Origin: Glandiceps talaboti
Taxonomy: Eukaryota; Hemichordata; Enteropneusta; Spengelidae
Direction of reading: 5' to 3'
DNA length: 64,000 nucleotides
Assembly (NCBI RefSeq): GCF_964340395.1
Contig: NC_135553.1
Location: 14,733,001-14,797,000 of the forward strand
Part shown: positions 28,901 through 39,781 of the stretch, one piece after another
Position numbering within the stretch: the first letter of the stretch is position 1
How the letters are laid out: each line of letters begins with the position of its first letter
The notes under the pieces: generated by a model
The model's input: only the letters and a program-made list of their open reading frames with translations
Told to the model about the DNA's origin: nothing
The model's database searches: none
Made by a program: the position numbers and the translations under genes

Positions 28901-31900
28901 TGCTGACGATTTGGTACTATTTTCTGAAAGTGTTGAAGGGCTACAAAGCCAGTTGGACTATCTTTGTAATTACTCCCGTGAATGGGACCTTGAAGTAAAT
29001 ATTAAAAAACAAAGGTCATGGTTTTCAGGAAGGGTGGTAGGGTGAGAAATTTTGAGCAATGGGTCTACAATGGTCAAATTCTTGAAATAATTGATAGATT
29101 TACATACATTGGCATTCTACTTTATTATAATAACAGATTTTGGATGGCTGAAAAACAAATATCGGATCAAGGTAGAAAGGCTTTTGTCATGAATACAAGT
29201 TCTCTTTACTTTGAACTCACTCGACCTATACTTATGGCGACCTCAAACACACTTTGATCCTATTTACATTCTTTCGTTTGTTTTTTGTTTTTCTAGTTCT
29301 GTAACTGATGAGCAGAAATTGCTCAAAGTAAATAAAGAATTGAATTGAGTCCATCGATCGACCAGTGGTGTATTGTCGTTTTGATTACGAATACCCAATG
29401 CGTGTTTAAACCTGACGCAATACTCGTTATTAAAATTGTATACCGGTAGTCCATGTCTGTGTTAATTGATTCACTAAAAGTTAGTGCTCTGAGGTTGAAC
29501 AAGTTCCGAGCGTTATCGTGAGCTTCTTTCACATGTTCATGCCAGCCAGGAATTGTAGGAGGTATTACTGCTAGTCATGATGGCTTATGTAGGGCTTGGA
29601 TGATGTCCTGAAAACTTTTCATAAGAAAGGATTACATTTTACTATGACCATTTGAATTACAGTATCTGAGTTAGAATTGCTTTTGTAATTGGTGGCATTC
29701 CACCATTGTTGTACTGCAACATCAGAACAGGAGGGCGCCCTCCTCATAACATTTACAATCTTCAAAAATACAAATAAGGGGTAAAATGGTGTCATTGCTT
29801 ATGGCTTATGCAGTGTTGGCGTTGCAGAAGGGTTGGAAGCAATTTGTCACGGATTTAACATAAAATCGACCTCTAATTCACAGATGCAATGTCTTTTTAT
29901 AGCTAAGGTAGCCATCAGTAATTTACTAATTACAAGGGGAGGACCAGGTAATTAGGGGTGGGTCACTTTTTTACAATTCGGTCCTCGGAGAGGGCTTACT
30001 TAGAAAATTGAAAATAGGAGAGATCACATTTTACTTTGACTCATTTTTATCTAACTTTGCATTAATTTGTTATTTGGGCCTGATCCCACTACTTCCACCC
30101 GTTCCCAACTTGATCCTACTGCTACCATATCCCACCACTGCCACCACTGTAAAGTAGTAATGTCATAACATATCAGTGAAATGCTGTAAATTAACTGATA
30201 GTTGTGATGTAAGGAGAGGAGCAGGTCTCACTGCGTGGCAAGATATTGGGGATAATGTGGCGGAGCCGAGATGTTGACCTCAGTCCTGAGGTTGTCAGTG
30301 GTGTGCTCATCGAGTCTTTGGGGGTCCGAGTTCTGTCTTTCAGCTCAGCCAATGACATCCAAATGCAGGCATTGATTTAATACAAACATGAACTCCCTGT
30401 GGTGGTAATAGTTGCAAACAAATAAATGCCTTTAAAAATTATCAATGTGGTGGGATATTACTACAGACAAATTCCCTGTCCGATAGTGGGATTTGAACCC
30501 AGGACCTCCTGACTACTAATCTTGAACAACTGCACCACAGGGAGGTGGTGTTAAAATGTTTTTTTTTCATTGAATTGTTTGAACGGGGGGGGGGGGTCAC
30601 ATTTTAGAGAAAGGAAACTGAGGGTGGGGGTCATTTTTTAGCTCAACGGACTAGGAGGAGGGTCACGTTTTATGCCACATACCGGGCTTGATTTCCTCCG
30701 CTCCCGTGTAATTACTTATGACTCCCTAAGCTATTGAGCGATTTTTAGCAAATATTTATTTGGCTGTTTTATGAGAGAAAAAAATTGAACACCCCAGTTA
30801 CAGCTTAAATATAACATCTGTTAACAATGGGTCAAACTAAAGAATACTCCGAGTCCACAATATTATTTTACAATCTCCTCACTGGCTTTTTTCGGAAACG
30901 TGTTTTGTTTAAACCGTAGAAAGTCGGCCTCGACTGCTGAGGAGACGTACTATACTATAAGCTTAATTGAGGTATACTGTGATTTCGACGAAGTTTGGGG
31001 CCTCAATGTTCATTCGAAAATTTGAACTTTGTTCACTTTAAATGTATATTTTCCTTTTCTCAGCACATCCACAAGATAAGCCCCTTGACTGTACTGTTCG
31101 CATGGCTGAACCGGGAACATTTCCTTTGGTGGCATTGCTCAGCTCTCCTGGTTCTGGTAATACATGGACTCGACATCTCATTCAACAAGCAACGGGGTTT
31201 TATACAGGATCAGTGTATCATCACCAAGGGCTAGGTGATAATGGTAAGTTTAAGTGCACAATGTGTTCTAAATAGCAATACAAGAGAAGTGACTTTGTGC
31301 AAAGACCCTACTATGATTTGTGTTATTTGAAAGAACGTGTACTTACATCCAAAATATACACCCTATAACGTCTCATCATTTGTTCGACGTGGTACCCCTC
31401 CGCGAATCATTGTGACGTAATTCCCTCATTGTCAGCTTCTAGTACAGAATGGTTCCACATGATGAAATTTATCAAATACACATAATAGAATGCCAGATAA
31501 TGCTCAATGTACACAAACACACATGCTTGATCACCTGCGGCCTCATAATTAAATATTGGCAAAGTTACACAAATTGTGCATTTAATATTGAGGCGATTCG
31601 CAGCAAGAAATGTTGCCAAAAATATGCTAGGTAAACGACTGCTCAAGCAAGGCAAATTGCATTGCCCTAGAATGTTTGCTGGGCATACAGCACAGAATAG
31701 TGTGCCTATTGTGACCTACAATCATAGTAAGGGTGTGTTCATTTTTAACTTCCAGGGAGGGGGGGGGGGTTAGTCATGAAATTTCCCCAAGAATATAGGG
31801 AATTCCAAAAAACTGTTTATGTAACAACTAACAGTCGTTACTTGTACTAAAATGGCTACCAACCCTTCCGCCCCCTTCCTTCTTGACCTGGTGTACCTGC

Positions 31901-34900
31901 ATTTGAAGCTTCACTGTCATCATCTCTAATGGCGGGCCGTTGAGATCTAGCCTCAGTTACCCAGACTCTCGCCGTTGAGGGCATAACCCCCGTGCGAGAT
32001 GGGTTATGCCTTCAACGGCGAGAGTCTGGGTAACCGAGGCTAGTTGAGATGAGTTAATGTGTTATTATCATTAACGAAAACATTAATACGTTCGCTCGCT
32101 GTTTCTATGATACAACTGATAGCATTGTTTTGTTATGGATGGAAGTCTTTGGCATTCTACCTCTTAGATTGTCAGATACGTTGTTTCACTCCGGCCCCTC
32201 ACCGGCCTCAGCTCACGTTGACCTATGTGTGAGGGCATCCTGTGACGACGTACCCCACAGACTATCTACTACTCTGCATGGCTAGTTTGAATCTATATGC
32301 TATTGTGATTAGATATATTTTAATCAGGATTCTGCCTCCCTGGTTCTAAATACCAATCCATTTCGAAAAAATGTTCTTAAGCAAAAAGGAAGATCATTAT
32401 TAATACTAAGGTCGAGGAAGTATAGAAAAACGACAGACTCATGATGAAGATATTGATGTTCGGCCATGGCCATTGGGGGTGCTATATACAGATCATCACC
32501 CATGTCAAGTCGATGAACATGTGATACAATTTCTATTACTTTGTAAAAGCTGTACATCACAGAGGGACTGCGGGTTGTATTATATTTGTTTAAACTAGTG
32601 ACTCGAAACTTTGGATTGGGTTTACGTATTTAAGGGAATGTTGAGGCAGAGAAAAAGACCGATGTTTAGGGATTTTTCAAAACATACCCGTTCACCTTCT
32701 TATGGAAGCACTCCTCATTACTTTATAGCTTGTCATTAAATATCCCAGGACATTTATACTTTTTGAATTATGTCCCTAAACGAAAGCACTCTAATTTTTC
32801 TCAGGGTATCCGGGCGAGATGGAAGATAAGTATGCCGGTACAACTCTAACAATGAAAACTCATTACAAGTTTTGGAAGATGCCAGAGGAGCTGCAAAAGA
32901 ACGTGACCGCTGCCATTATACTGATACGGAATCCATTTGATGTAATCATCACGGAAAGAAATCGACAACAATCGAAGAGCCAGCTCGGTACAGCATCATG
33001 GGAAAGCAACCTAAAATATAGCAAAGGTAAAAATATTATGTTAATTAATAATTTTGATTGTAACTGTATAATGGTCCTTGTAAATAATACTACATATAAA
33101 ATACTATTTCATGTGTTCATTCATTCAAACTACTAGTCTAGCCCCAAAATTAAATGCAATGCAATCGTCTCGATTATCTTCACCTTATAGTGAAGTGGAT
33201 TTACCTCTTTCTGCAAGTAAAGGAAATATACTGTTCATAATTGTACGACAGTAAGGATTCAATACAAGCAATACTAAACGCGATCGTCACATGTCATGAC
33301 TTTGCTCAATTAGTTCGGCAGTCATATTAGAATCCACAGTCTTTTTCTTCTTCTCTTTATTTATTTATATTTGTTAGGAGGGAGGGGGGTCCAAGCCAAA
33401 CGAGGGTCAAAGTTTGTTGATGGAAAGGAAAGAACGAATGTTCCTCTTGAACTGGAGAATTTAGAGGTATTAAAATACATAAAAGATCATCCGTTTACAT
33501 GTCGGTTAATGTCATAGGATATTCGTCAGCTCGAAGACCCTACATGTGTAGGGTCTATGGTCAGCTCGATGCAAACATGCAATGTTATGTGATTTGCTAA
33601 AGGAGGGTGGATGTATGATAAACAACACGGTAGTTCACTAGTTGCTTCAAAGGTCTTAGACTGTAATTTATTTATGTTGTACAGCTTGAGTTTTTAGCTT
33701 CGCTGTCAAGGACAGTCAGCAGAGCTATAGGGTTAGGTTGATGTCTGACATTTGACCGTCGTCCGTCCGTCAGTCAACTTTTTGTATTTAAATCTTCTTC
33801 TCCAAAACTGATGGGCCTATTGAGCTGAAATTTAGTGTGAAGGTGTCTTAAAATACCCAGTTCTGATTTTGTTCAAGAGAATTTGGGTAATAAATATGCA
33901 AAATGGGTCTTATAATATGATACTTTGATAATCTTCATCTCTGAAACAACTTGGCCATTTGTGCTGAAATTTGGTGAGAAGGTGGATTAAAATGCCCATA
34001 TCTAGTTTTGTTCAAGAAAATTTAACTGGGTCATAAATATGCAAAGTGGGTTTAAGAATATAAAGCTTTGGTAAAAATGTTTCAAAAATTTTGAGTTGAA
34101 ATTTGTTGTATGGGTGTTTAGGGATGAGCAGATATAAGTTTGTTCAAGAGAAATTGACCGAGTCAATTACACATGCACCACAAAAAAAGTAGAGTAGCCA
34201 AGGCTGGTGTCATGTTATGGCAGAAATACAACTTCTGCATATCTTCATAAGCTGCCAAAACACATCAAAATGAAATATTTACATACAGATAGCTAGAAAG
34301 CAAGGGCCAAATAGAAAAAAGAGAGAATACATGCACAGTAAAGATCTCAGTAAGAAAAGACTTGAATTACAGAAATTAAGAATGGAAAAAAACCATCACA
34401 GAAAACAGCAGAAAAGACAACAGTTAGAGCAGAACATTAAAAATAAGTGGGGTGTTTGGGAAGATGAGTCTGTGGTAGATAGAAAGCTACAGGAAATAAA
34501 ACGAACTGAAGAAGTCAAGGCCATTAAGGACTAAATTATGTATAGAGTAACCATCCTTTAAGATTGTGTACCGAATAAAAAGTTGACAAAGTGGCAAGAC
34601 AGTGGAAGAAAACTCACTATTAAGCATCTGGCAGAGAACTTAAAAACTACCATACATGCAAACAGCAGTGAAATACAAGACTTTGTAAAAGAGATAAATG
34701 AGAACTCAAGAAAAAAGAATACAGACGCTGAACATACACATAACATGGACACTGCAGGCTGGAATGTACATTGATGTAGCTTACGGAAATTCTTGGTTTG
34801 CTGGTGAATTAAAGATATTCACTTAAATCCTGATGGATATCAAAATGTCGCAACAACCTTTCCGTCTCGAATGGGTCCAAATTCATTTAAATGGCCCACA

Positions 34901-37900
34901 CGAGCAGATGTTGCTAATATTGATTCAAGGTTTATCTTAAAGGGAAATTCGTATTGAGCCAAAAGACTCTTTGCTTCGTGCGTGATCAGTCCAAGATATA
35001 ACTGAGATAAGAGCAACTATACAAAGTGTTTAAGCATCAGTATTTTTGAATCACTGATGCTAATACTGGTAGTTACCTTTTAGTGAAATTTGCTTACTGA
35101 ATTATGAATACTTGTTTTAACTCATTTCAGAAGCAACCTTTGTATACTTCAGATTTTCTGCAAGGTATCACGTGACATGAGAAATTTGTTGAATGTCACT
35201 AAGGTCAAATGTAAAGTCGTATACATAAATACATACTATTTTGTCACTTTCAGAGTGTTGAAATTAAAATAATACATTATTAAATATATATCATAGTTTT
35301 ATACAGGTATACTCTAGTCCTTGATGACAATACTGTTAGTCAAGTAGGCACTATGTCATGGCTGGTATGCCCAATGCACTAATACTGAACTGGCGCCATG
35401 CTTTTCCTGTGCCAGATTAACATAATCTGACAAAAGTGATTTTTTTTTTATTTTCAAGTTAGATAAAATATAATATCACATCTGTTTCTCGATCCATGAC
35501 TTTGAGTACTAAGACTTTAGTTAAACGTTACTTTTCACTGAAAATTTCGAGAGGATTGTGTGCAGTTTTTTAGTTATGACCTTTTGAAATCGATGAATTA
35601 CGTAAATTTCCCATGGTGCCATGCGTGAAAAAAGACTAATGAAATATTTAAAAACTTTAAACTTGTTTTTTTTAAAAAAATTTTAGTCAGAATTAAACAT
35701 GTTAACTTTGCACAAGTTTGATAAAATGAACTTTTTAGTGGATATGATCAAAGAAATGGGATGTTTAATAGGTAATAGGTATAATTTAAAGTGTATGTAA
35801 ATAGGTTTCCAATTTTTCCGACTTTTTGCCTCCAAATGATGTAGTTTTCATGGGTGATTAAAGATTTGTATGACATTTTTGACAAAACTACGATATTAAT
35901 AATGAAAAATTGATTTTTTTGGAAATCTGCGATGAGCATTTTGCTTCGGGAGTCTTCGGAAAATTGCGTCACAACCAGAACACGATCGCTGTGTCCATGT
36001 TTTTTTTACCATGCTTGAACGTTGCGTGGTAGAGGGGGCCGTCAACGATTGAGTCTACACTGATTTTCTCACAAAAGATTTGGGAGTTCTAATCAGCCTG
36101 CTTCTTTTCAACATACAGAGGATAAGTTTCCAAACGTTTTCAATGATGTCTTAGTACTGCACAGCTCTCAAACTCACGAAAAACGATCATGAATTATAAC
36201 ATGTTGTGTCCTCGTGCATGGTGTACTACATACATATTACGGCACTAGCAATGATGAAGTTTCTTTTGTTGGCTGTGATTACGAGTCCTAATATTGAATT
36301 GAAAGTTATTTTACCAGATAAGAAACATAAATTACACTTTCAAAGAACATACTAGTATAACATTACGAGCTGGTACCACATAATGGGAATTTTTACTTGC
36401 GGTAGCAAGGTCTTCGTAACGGCCCACTGCTCGGATGAACAACAAAAACGAAACATGCTACGGTACTTTTCACACGTATTACAGTGCACTTCCTTTTAGA
36501 CATATTCATGACCTTATTGTATGACTTTGGTTTCCTTGTCAGTGAATGAAGACCAGTCATTTATAAATGCAAAATTTAATGCATTGTTCGCAAGATTGAG
36601 AGCAGTTGAATGTGACTGAGAGTGAGATCAGAGCCAGAGGTTCGTCGGGCTGGCTAGCGTGTTCTCCAGTCCGGAGCGTGTCTAGTCACACGTTGAGCGG
36701 CTGTACAGGGTGCTGTAGCGGTAGACCTCCGAGTCGCCCTGCTACCCTGACACGCAGTGTATCCTCAGTGCTCACCGTCAATAAATTATTTGGCCGTTCC
36801 TGAACTGTTCTGATTTTTTCTGGTAATAATGATTTCACAAAATCCTTTAAAGATTGACAACCGATCATACCTTCAATTTTACATAGACGTTTACATGAAA
36901 TATACGAATGGTGGTTCAAACCACAGGCATTTGTTTCCCGAGTTATGTCTCAGAATATGTCTATCAGAATACAATAAAATGTCGATAATATCGTTAATAT
37001 TGACGTATTTAGCCAACTATATATGGAAGGGGTAAAATTACACTTGTTTCTGTGATCGCACAGGTTCACTCACCGCGAAAGGAACGGAAGGTAAAATGTT
37101 CGAAATGTTACGAGTGTGAAGCTACCATCATATTCATATTCATATTCACTTTCAAAAGTTGACCTCTACGATCAATGTGAATATGATGATAGCTTCACAC
37201 GTTCATCATCAGATTCGAAGTCTTCCGAATGGGTACAAATAAGCGTTCGGCAAATCACAAATCCTTCATTGGCAGGTTGAAATCATGTGATTGTAGTTAC
37301 TTTTCACATGATTAGCGTGGATTTGCATGCTTTCTTCTTATTTTTGCCAGAGTATCCAATTTGCACCATGAATTATTGTTGTCATATAAAAAACTAATTT
37401 GGATGTTTAGTATGCCTTTCCCATATCTTTGAACATGAAATATCAATATTTGGGTGTACAAAAAAACCTGTATGAGTAATGTAATAAAATACGACCTGGC
37501 TGGGTGTGTTTTGATTTCCCGCAGTGCTGCTATCTTTGAAACCCTACTTAATACTTACACTGGTGAAATTTACACAAAATAGTGTTGTCAAGACCACAAT
37601 TATCACAATGTGTGTAGTTCCCTTGATCGGGATCGGTCAACGCAATTGATTGTGAAAAATAATGGTCCATGACAACAATAATTCATGGTGCAAATTGGAT
37701 ACTCTGGCAAAAATAACAAGAGAGCATGCAAATCCAGGCAAATCAAGTGAAAAGTAATTACAATCACATGATTTCAACCTGCCAATGAAGGATATGTGAT
37801 TTGCCGAACGCATGTTCGTACCCATTCGGAAGTACTTCGAATCTGATGATGAATGTGTAAGCTATCATCATATTCACATTGATCGTAGAGGTCAGCTTTT

Positions 37901-39781
37901 GAAAGTGAAGATGAATATGAATATGATGGTAGCTTCACACTCGTCGAAATGTTTGCCCACTACAACGGCCGGTTGAAAGTTCATGTACTTACGGTACTAT
38001 ATACTAATGGCGGCCTGTCTTCTTTCGCGGCGGGTGAACCTGCGCGATCACAGAAACATGTGTAATGTTACCCCTTTCATCATGTTCATATATAGTTGGA
38101 TAAAATACGTCAATATTAACGATATTATCGACATTTTATTGCATTCTGAGACATAACTCGGGAAACAAATGCCTGTGGTTTAAACACATGTCAGCGTACA
38201 CATATTGTGTAGTCAGTAAGTCGATTATAATCCAACTAAACTAAATAGTACTACTGTTACGGTGTTACGATCTCAATGGGACAACTACTTTCGAAATTTC
38301 GACCCAATGTTTTCCTTCATCTGCTGATTTTAAATATCTACTTTTTATTATCATAACTTACCAGTCAGTATTATTTAGTCTGTCGACAATAACATCGTCA
38401 ACAACCATTATGCATGTCTGCAGCTGGGGATTGCTGTTTGGCTGTAGTCGTGGTTTTGGTAGTGGATCATATAGAAACGGTACAATACCAATCTGATTAA
38501 AATCCGATGTAGATGTTGGCTAATCGTTCATTGCTATTTTACCTTCGTTATTTTGCCTGAATTGACCTTCTTGGTACATGTTTACATTTTCAGAGGAGGC
38601 GATCAGGCTAAAAACGTAAACATGTACTAGGAAGTCAATTCAAGCTAAATAACAATGGTAAGATAGCAATGCACGATTAGCCGACATCTACATCGGATTT
38701 TTAATCAGATTGGGTACAATACAAGCATCCCCCACTACCGCATCATCGTTGTCATCACTAGTACTAGTACTCCATTTATTGTTGTCATTGTCAATTTTGA
38801 CTTCTAAATAGTGGAACATGGTTCCACTAGAATGGCTATCCCATGTTATGCAATCGGACATATTTGAAGTTGGTTCTGGTTGTGACGTCATGAAATACAT
38901 AAACAACTTCGGCAATTTCCGGAATTTTTCCAAAAAAATCAATTTTTCGTTATTAATATGGTACTTTTGTCAAAAATGTCATACAAATCTTTAATCACCT
39001 ATGAAAACTTCGTCATTTGCAGGCAAAAAGTCGGAAACTTTGGAAACCTATTTACATACACTTTATTAAATTGGACATATACAAAAATGCAAATGTTGTG
39101 GTTTTCGCACTTTTTTGGCAAAATTTCACGAAAAAGCCACTTTTTTCGACATTCAAATTGCTGTACTTCTAAAAGTTCTCGATGGATTTTGAAAATTTGT
39201 TTTTCTTTTTTTCTTATCCATAATATTTCAAAATCCATGTACTGCAATAAAGCTAAATTGATTTGAAATTTTTGCTTTGAACTCCCTAATATAAATTATA
39301 TATATATATTTCTATTACAGAGTGGTTAACATATGCCAGATTCCTTGCACAAAAATATATGGAACGCCCTCTAACCTGGCTGACGTCAGGGATTCCTATT
39401 CATGTCGTCCATTACGAAAATCTCAAACAAAACAAAATCCACGAACTGAAGAGGATGGCAGCGTTTCTAAATGTATCCGAGGCTGTAACTGAAGAGAGAA
39501 TACGATGTGTTATGAACAATACAGAGGGTAATTACCATCGAAAATTCGATGACAGACAGAAAGCATATGATATGTTTACTGACAAAATGAAGGCGTATGT
39601 AATATCGAATATGAAAACTTTGGCCAAATATCTACCAGATTCGTCCCCAATGCCATGGGAATTATGCTTCGATCCACGGTTAGGTAACATCCCAAATATA
39701 TCAGATATCGCTCCAATACGATTGAATTATACGATACCATTGTCAGAGCTTCAAGAGAAGAGACGGAAAAAACGTCTGTAA
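22772..39781 (+). CDS. Gene X, full copy spanning the unit boundary: WSCD-like (sialate O-) sulfotransferase
   Basis: This is the only X gene seen with all exon types. Coding exons are A3 22772-22946 or A4 25867-26033 (alternative anchors), B 31064-31243, C 32805-33026 and D 39321-39781. Using A3 the reading frame is 1,038 nt, giving 345 residues. Positions: membrane anchor about 18-35, P-loop PGSGNTW about 87-93, KTH 136-138, RNPFD 160-164, HYENLK 223-228, EGNYHR 261-266. It fits a type-II Golgi PAPS-dependent sulfotransferase, much shorter than vertebrate WSCD proteins because no Cys-rich WSC domain is present. An internally deleted retrotransposon sits in the A4-B intron. Exons C and D come from the second repeat unit. 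Confidence 0.8.
22955..23052 (+). repeat. Degraded single arm of the Mutator-like MITE family
   Basis: The caatcttattaaaatctgat start and the gcctgtatttgcct and ttccatcgtt blocks follow the left arm of the element at 25136-25366. No matching right arm was found. It begins a few bases after the exon A3 donor. Copy B: 55616-55713. Confidence 0.5.
23191..23288. mobile_element. hAT-like MITE, 98 bp, with 8-bp target duplication
   Basis: The ends gtagtctcgctg and cagcgagacaa are inverted, flanked by the exact direct repeat gtgtaagg (23183-23190 and 23289-23296). Eight-base duplications are typical of hAT elements. Copy B: 55852-55949. Confidence 0.65.
23323..23383 (+). repeat. Short tandem repeat of 'catgatagtttaattc'
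   Basis: Three copies of (c)atgatagtttaattc lie within about 60 bases, downstream of exon A3. A single related copy (cccatgatagtt) lies after exon A4 at 26164. Copy B: 55984-56044. Confidence 0.7.
23793..25125. other. Gene X intron A3-A4, unassigned part
   Basis: Contains an aaagaaagaaag simple repeat (23860), gctatcgctagcgaaagc and acgtacggtacgt short palindromes. No gene, transposon domain or RNA was recognised. Confidence 0.4.
25136..25366. mobile_element. Near-perfect palindromic Mutator-like MITE with 10-bp target duplication
   Basis: Two arms of about 110 bases are identical except for a homopolymer (7 T against 9 A), around a loop of only about 6 bases. The ends caatctgattaaaatctgat and atcagattttaatcagattg match the element at 5820-6043. 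The exact direct repeat gctacctagt flanks it (25126-25135, 25367-25376). The lack of arm divergence points to a young insertion or active arm homogenisation. Confidence 0.9.
25867..26033 (+). CDS. Gene X exon A4: alternative signal-anchor exon
   Basis: It encodes [20 protein letters not shown], then YFGQGFN and [18 protein letters not shown], ending at donor gtaagattcc in phase 1. No ATG precedes the membrane segment in frame (TGA at 25832), so the exon is probably entered through the ctttag acceptor at 25861-25866, in phase 2, from an unseen 5' exon. It is paralogous to A3, and the flanking intron shares the catgatagtt and gcgattagcgtttc blocks found after A3, so the two arose by local duplication. 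Confidence 0.6.
26290..26568 (-). mobile_element. Older non-LTR retrotransposon remnant, C-terminal end
   Basis: The minus strand encodes [19 protein letters not shown] in one frame and [16 protein letters not shown] in another. This matches the LWN.LP...FK..LKT.L end common to LINE proteins and broken by a frameshift. Copy B: 59651-59929. Confidence 0.65.
26594..29350 (+). mobile_element. Non-LTR (LINE) retrotransposon, internally deleted and frameshifted
   Basis: The plus strand gives, in order: endonuclease motifs [26 protein letters not shown] and [10 protein letters not shown] (26.69-27.44 kb); [15 protein letters not shown] and SNYRGISL (28.19-28.41 kb); [16 protein letters not shown] (motif A, 28.6 kb); LMQGEPYS (motif B); and [14 protein letters not shown] (motif C, 28.89 kb). 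At least six frameshifts or stops separate them. The region beyond the RT thumb is missing. The 3' end has a hairpin (gagcagaaattgctc) and an aaagaattgaattgag tail. Likely target duplication: cgac.c.gtggtgtatt.tcg at 26574 and 29358. Confidence 0.9.
29353..29575 (-). mobile_element. Older non-LTR remnant, linker between endonuclease and RT
   Basis: The minus strand encodes [20 protein letters not shown] and, in another frame, [17 protein letters not shown]. These match the linker of LINE proteins (GWN..VK..HD.AR..F...R.RFK.ALR...). Together with 26290-26568 it looks like one older minus-strand element split by the plus-strand insertion. Copy B: 62714-62936. Confidence 0.65.
29904..30731. mobile_element. 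Second element with 'gccatcagtaatta' inverted ends
   Basis: The left end (aaggtagccatcagta and ctaattacaagggg) is roughly inverted at the right end (gtgtaattacttatgactccc). The interior is related to 21824-22602 and includes the tRNA-like segment below. Copy B starts at 63265 and runs off the window. Confidence 0.6.
30481..30546 (-). repeat. tRNA-like SINE head
   Basis: The minus strand starts cctccctgtggtgcagttgt (A-box-like) and has ggttcaaatcc (B box) at the proper distance, giving tRNA-like arms. It continues into a body shared with the element interior (30180-30480), so it is a tRNA-derived SINE or pseudogene rather than a functional tRNA. Confidence 0.6.
30732..31063. other. Gene X intron just before exon B, nothing recognised
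   Basis: Unique AT-rich sequence ending in the pyrimidine-rich exon B acceptor. Confidence 0.4.
31064..31243 (+). CDS. Gene X exon B (PAPS P-loop exon)
   Basis: Acceptor cttttctcag, donor gtaagt, 180 nt, phase 1 at both ends. It encodes [25 protein letters not shown] and [20 protein letters not shown]. It differs from gene Y exon B by 15 nucleotides (11 amino-acid-changing by hand count), all outside the P-loop core. Its own counterpart in copy B lies beyond the window. Confidence 0.9.
31947..32042. mobile_element. hAT-like hairpin MITE, 96 bp, with 8-bp target duplication
   Basis: The arms (tagcctcagttacccagact, then ctcgccgttgagggcataac) pair over about 40 bases with two mismatches, around a loop of about 15 bases. 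gttgagat flanks both sides (31939-31946, 32043-32050). It lies in the gene X intron between exons B and C. Its copy-B counterpart would be outside the window. Confidence 0.8.
32051..32804. other. Gene X intron B-C, across the unit boundary at about 32,753
   Basis: No repeat element or gene was recognised. The sequence from 32,754 on equals the window start, but there is no visible scar at that point because the window start is arbitrary. Confidence 0.5.
32805..33026 (+). CDS. Gene X exon C (second copy)
   Basis: Same splice sites and phase as the exon at 52-273. It encodes TLTMKTH and [14 protein letters not shown]. Two coding differences from the first copy lie four and nine residues after the D of RNPFD. 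This exon is in frame with exon B at 31064-31243. Confidence 0.9.
34319..34995 (+). pseudogene. Broken transposon-associated reading frame, copy B
   Basis: Counterpart of 1595-2325. Copy B lacks 54 bases (between the atgga and cactgcagg of copy A 2024-2082), which removes the Lys/Arg-rich end of the second frame. Confidence 0.5.
36913..38184. mobile_element. Large foldback element, copy B
   Basis: Counterpart of 4244-5515 with only scattered single-base differences; inserted before the duplication. Confidence 0.8.
38489..38712. mobile_element. Mutator-like foldback MITE, copy B
   Basis: Counterpart of 5820-6043, with the same 10-base flanking duplication. Confidence 0.8.
39321..39781 (+). 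CDS. Gene X exon D, terminal exon (second copy)
   Basis: Acceptor tattacag; the protein is identical to that of exon D at 6649-7109, including [18 protein letters not shown] and the basic KRRKKRL tail. It ends in TAA. Confidence 0.9.

Noticed and set aside
30481-30546. Functional tRNA gene
   Set aside because: A and B boxes are present but the arms are imperfect and the sequence continues into a repetitive body, so a SINE or pseudogene fits better.
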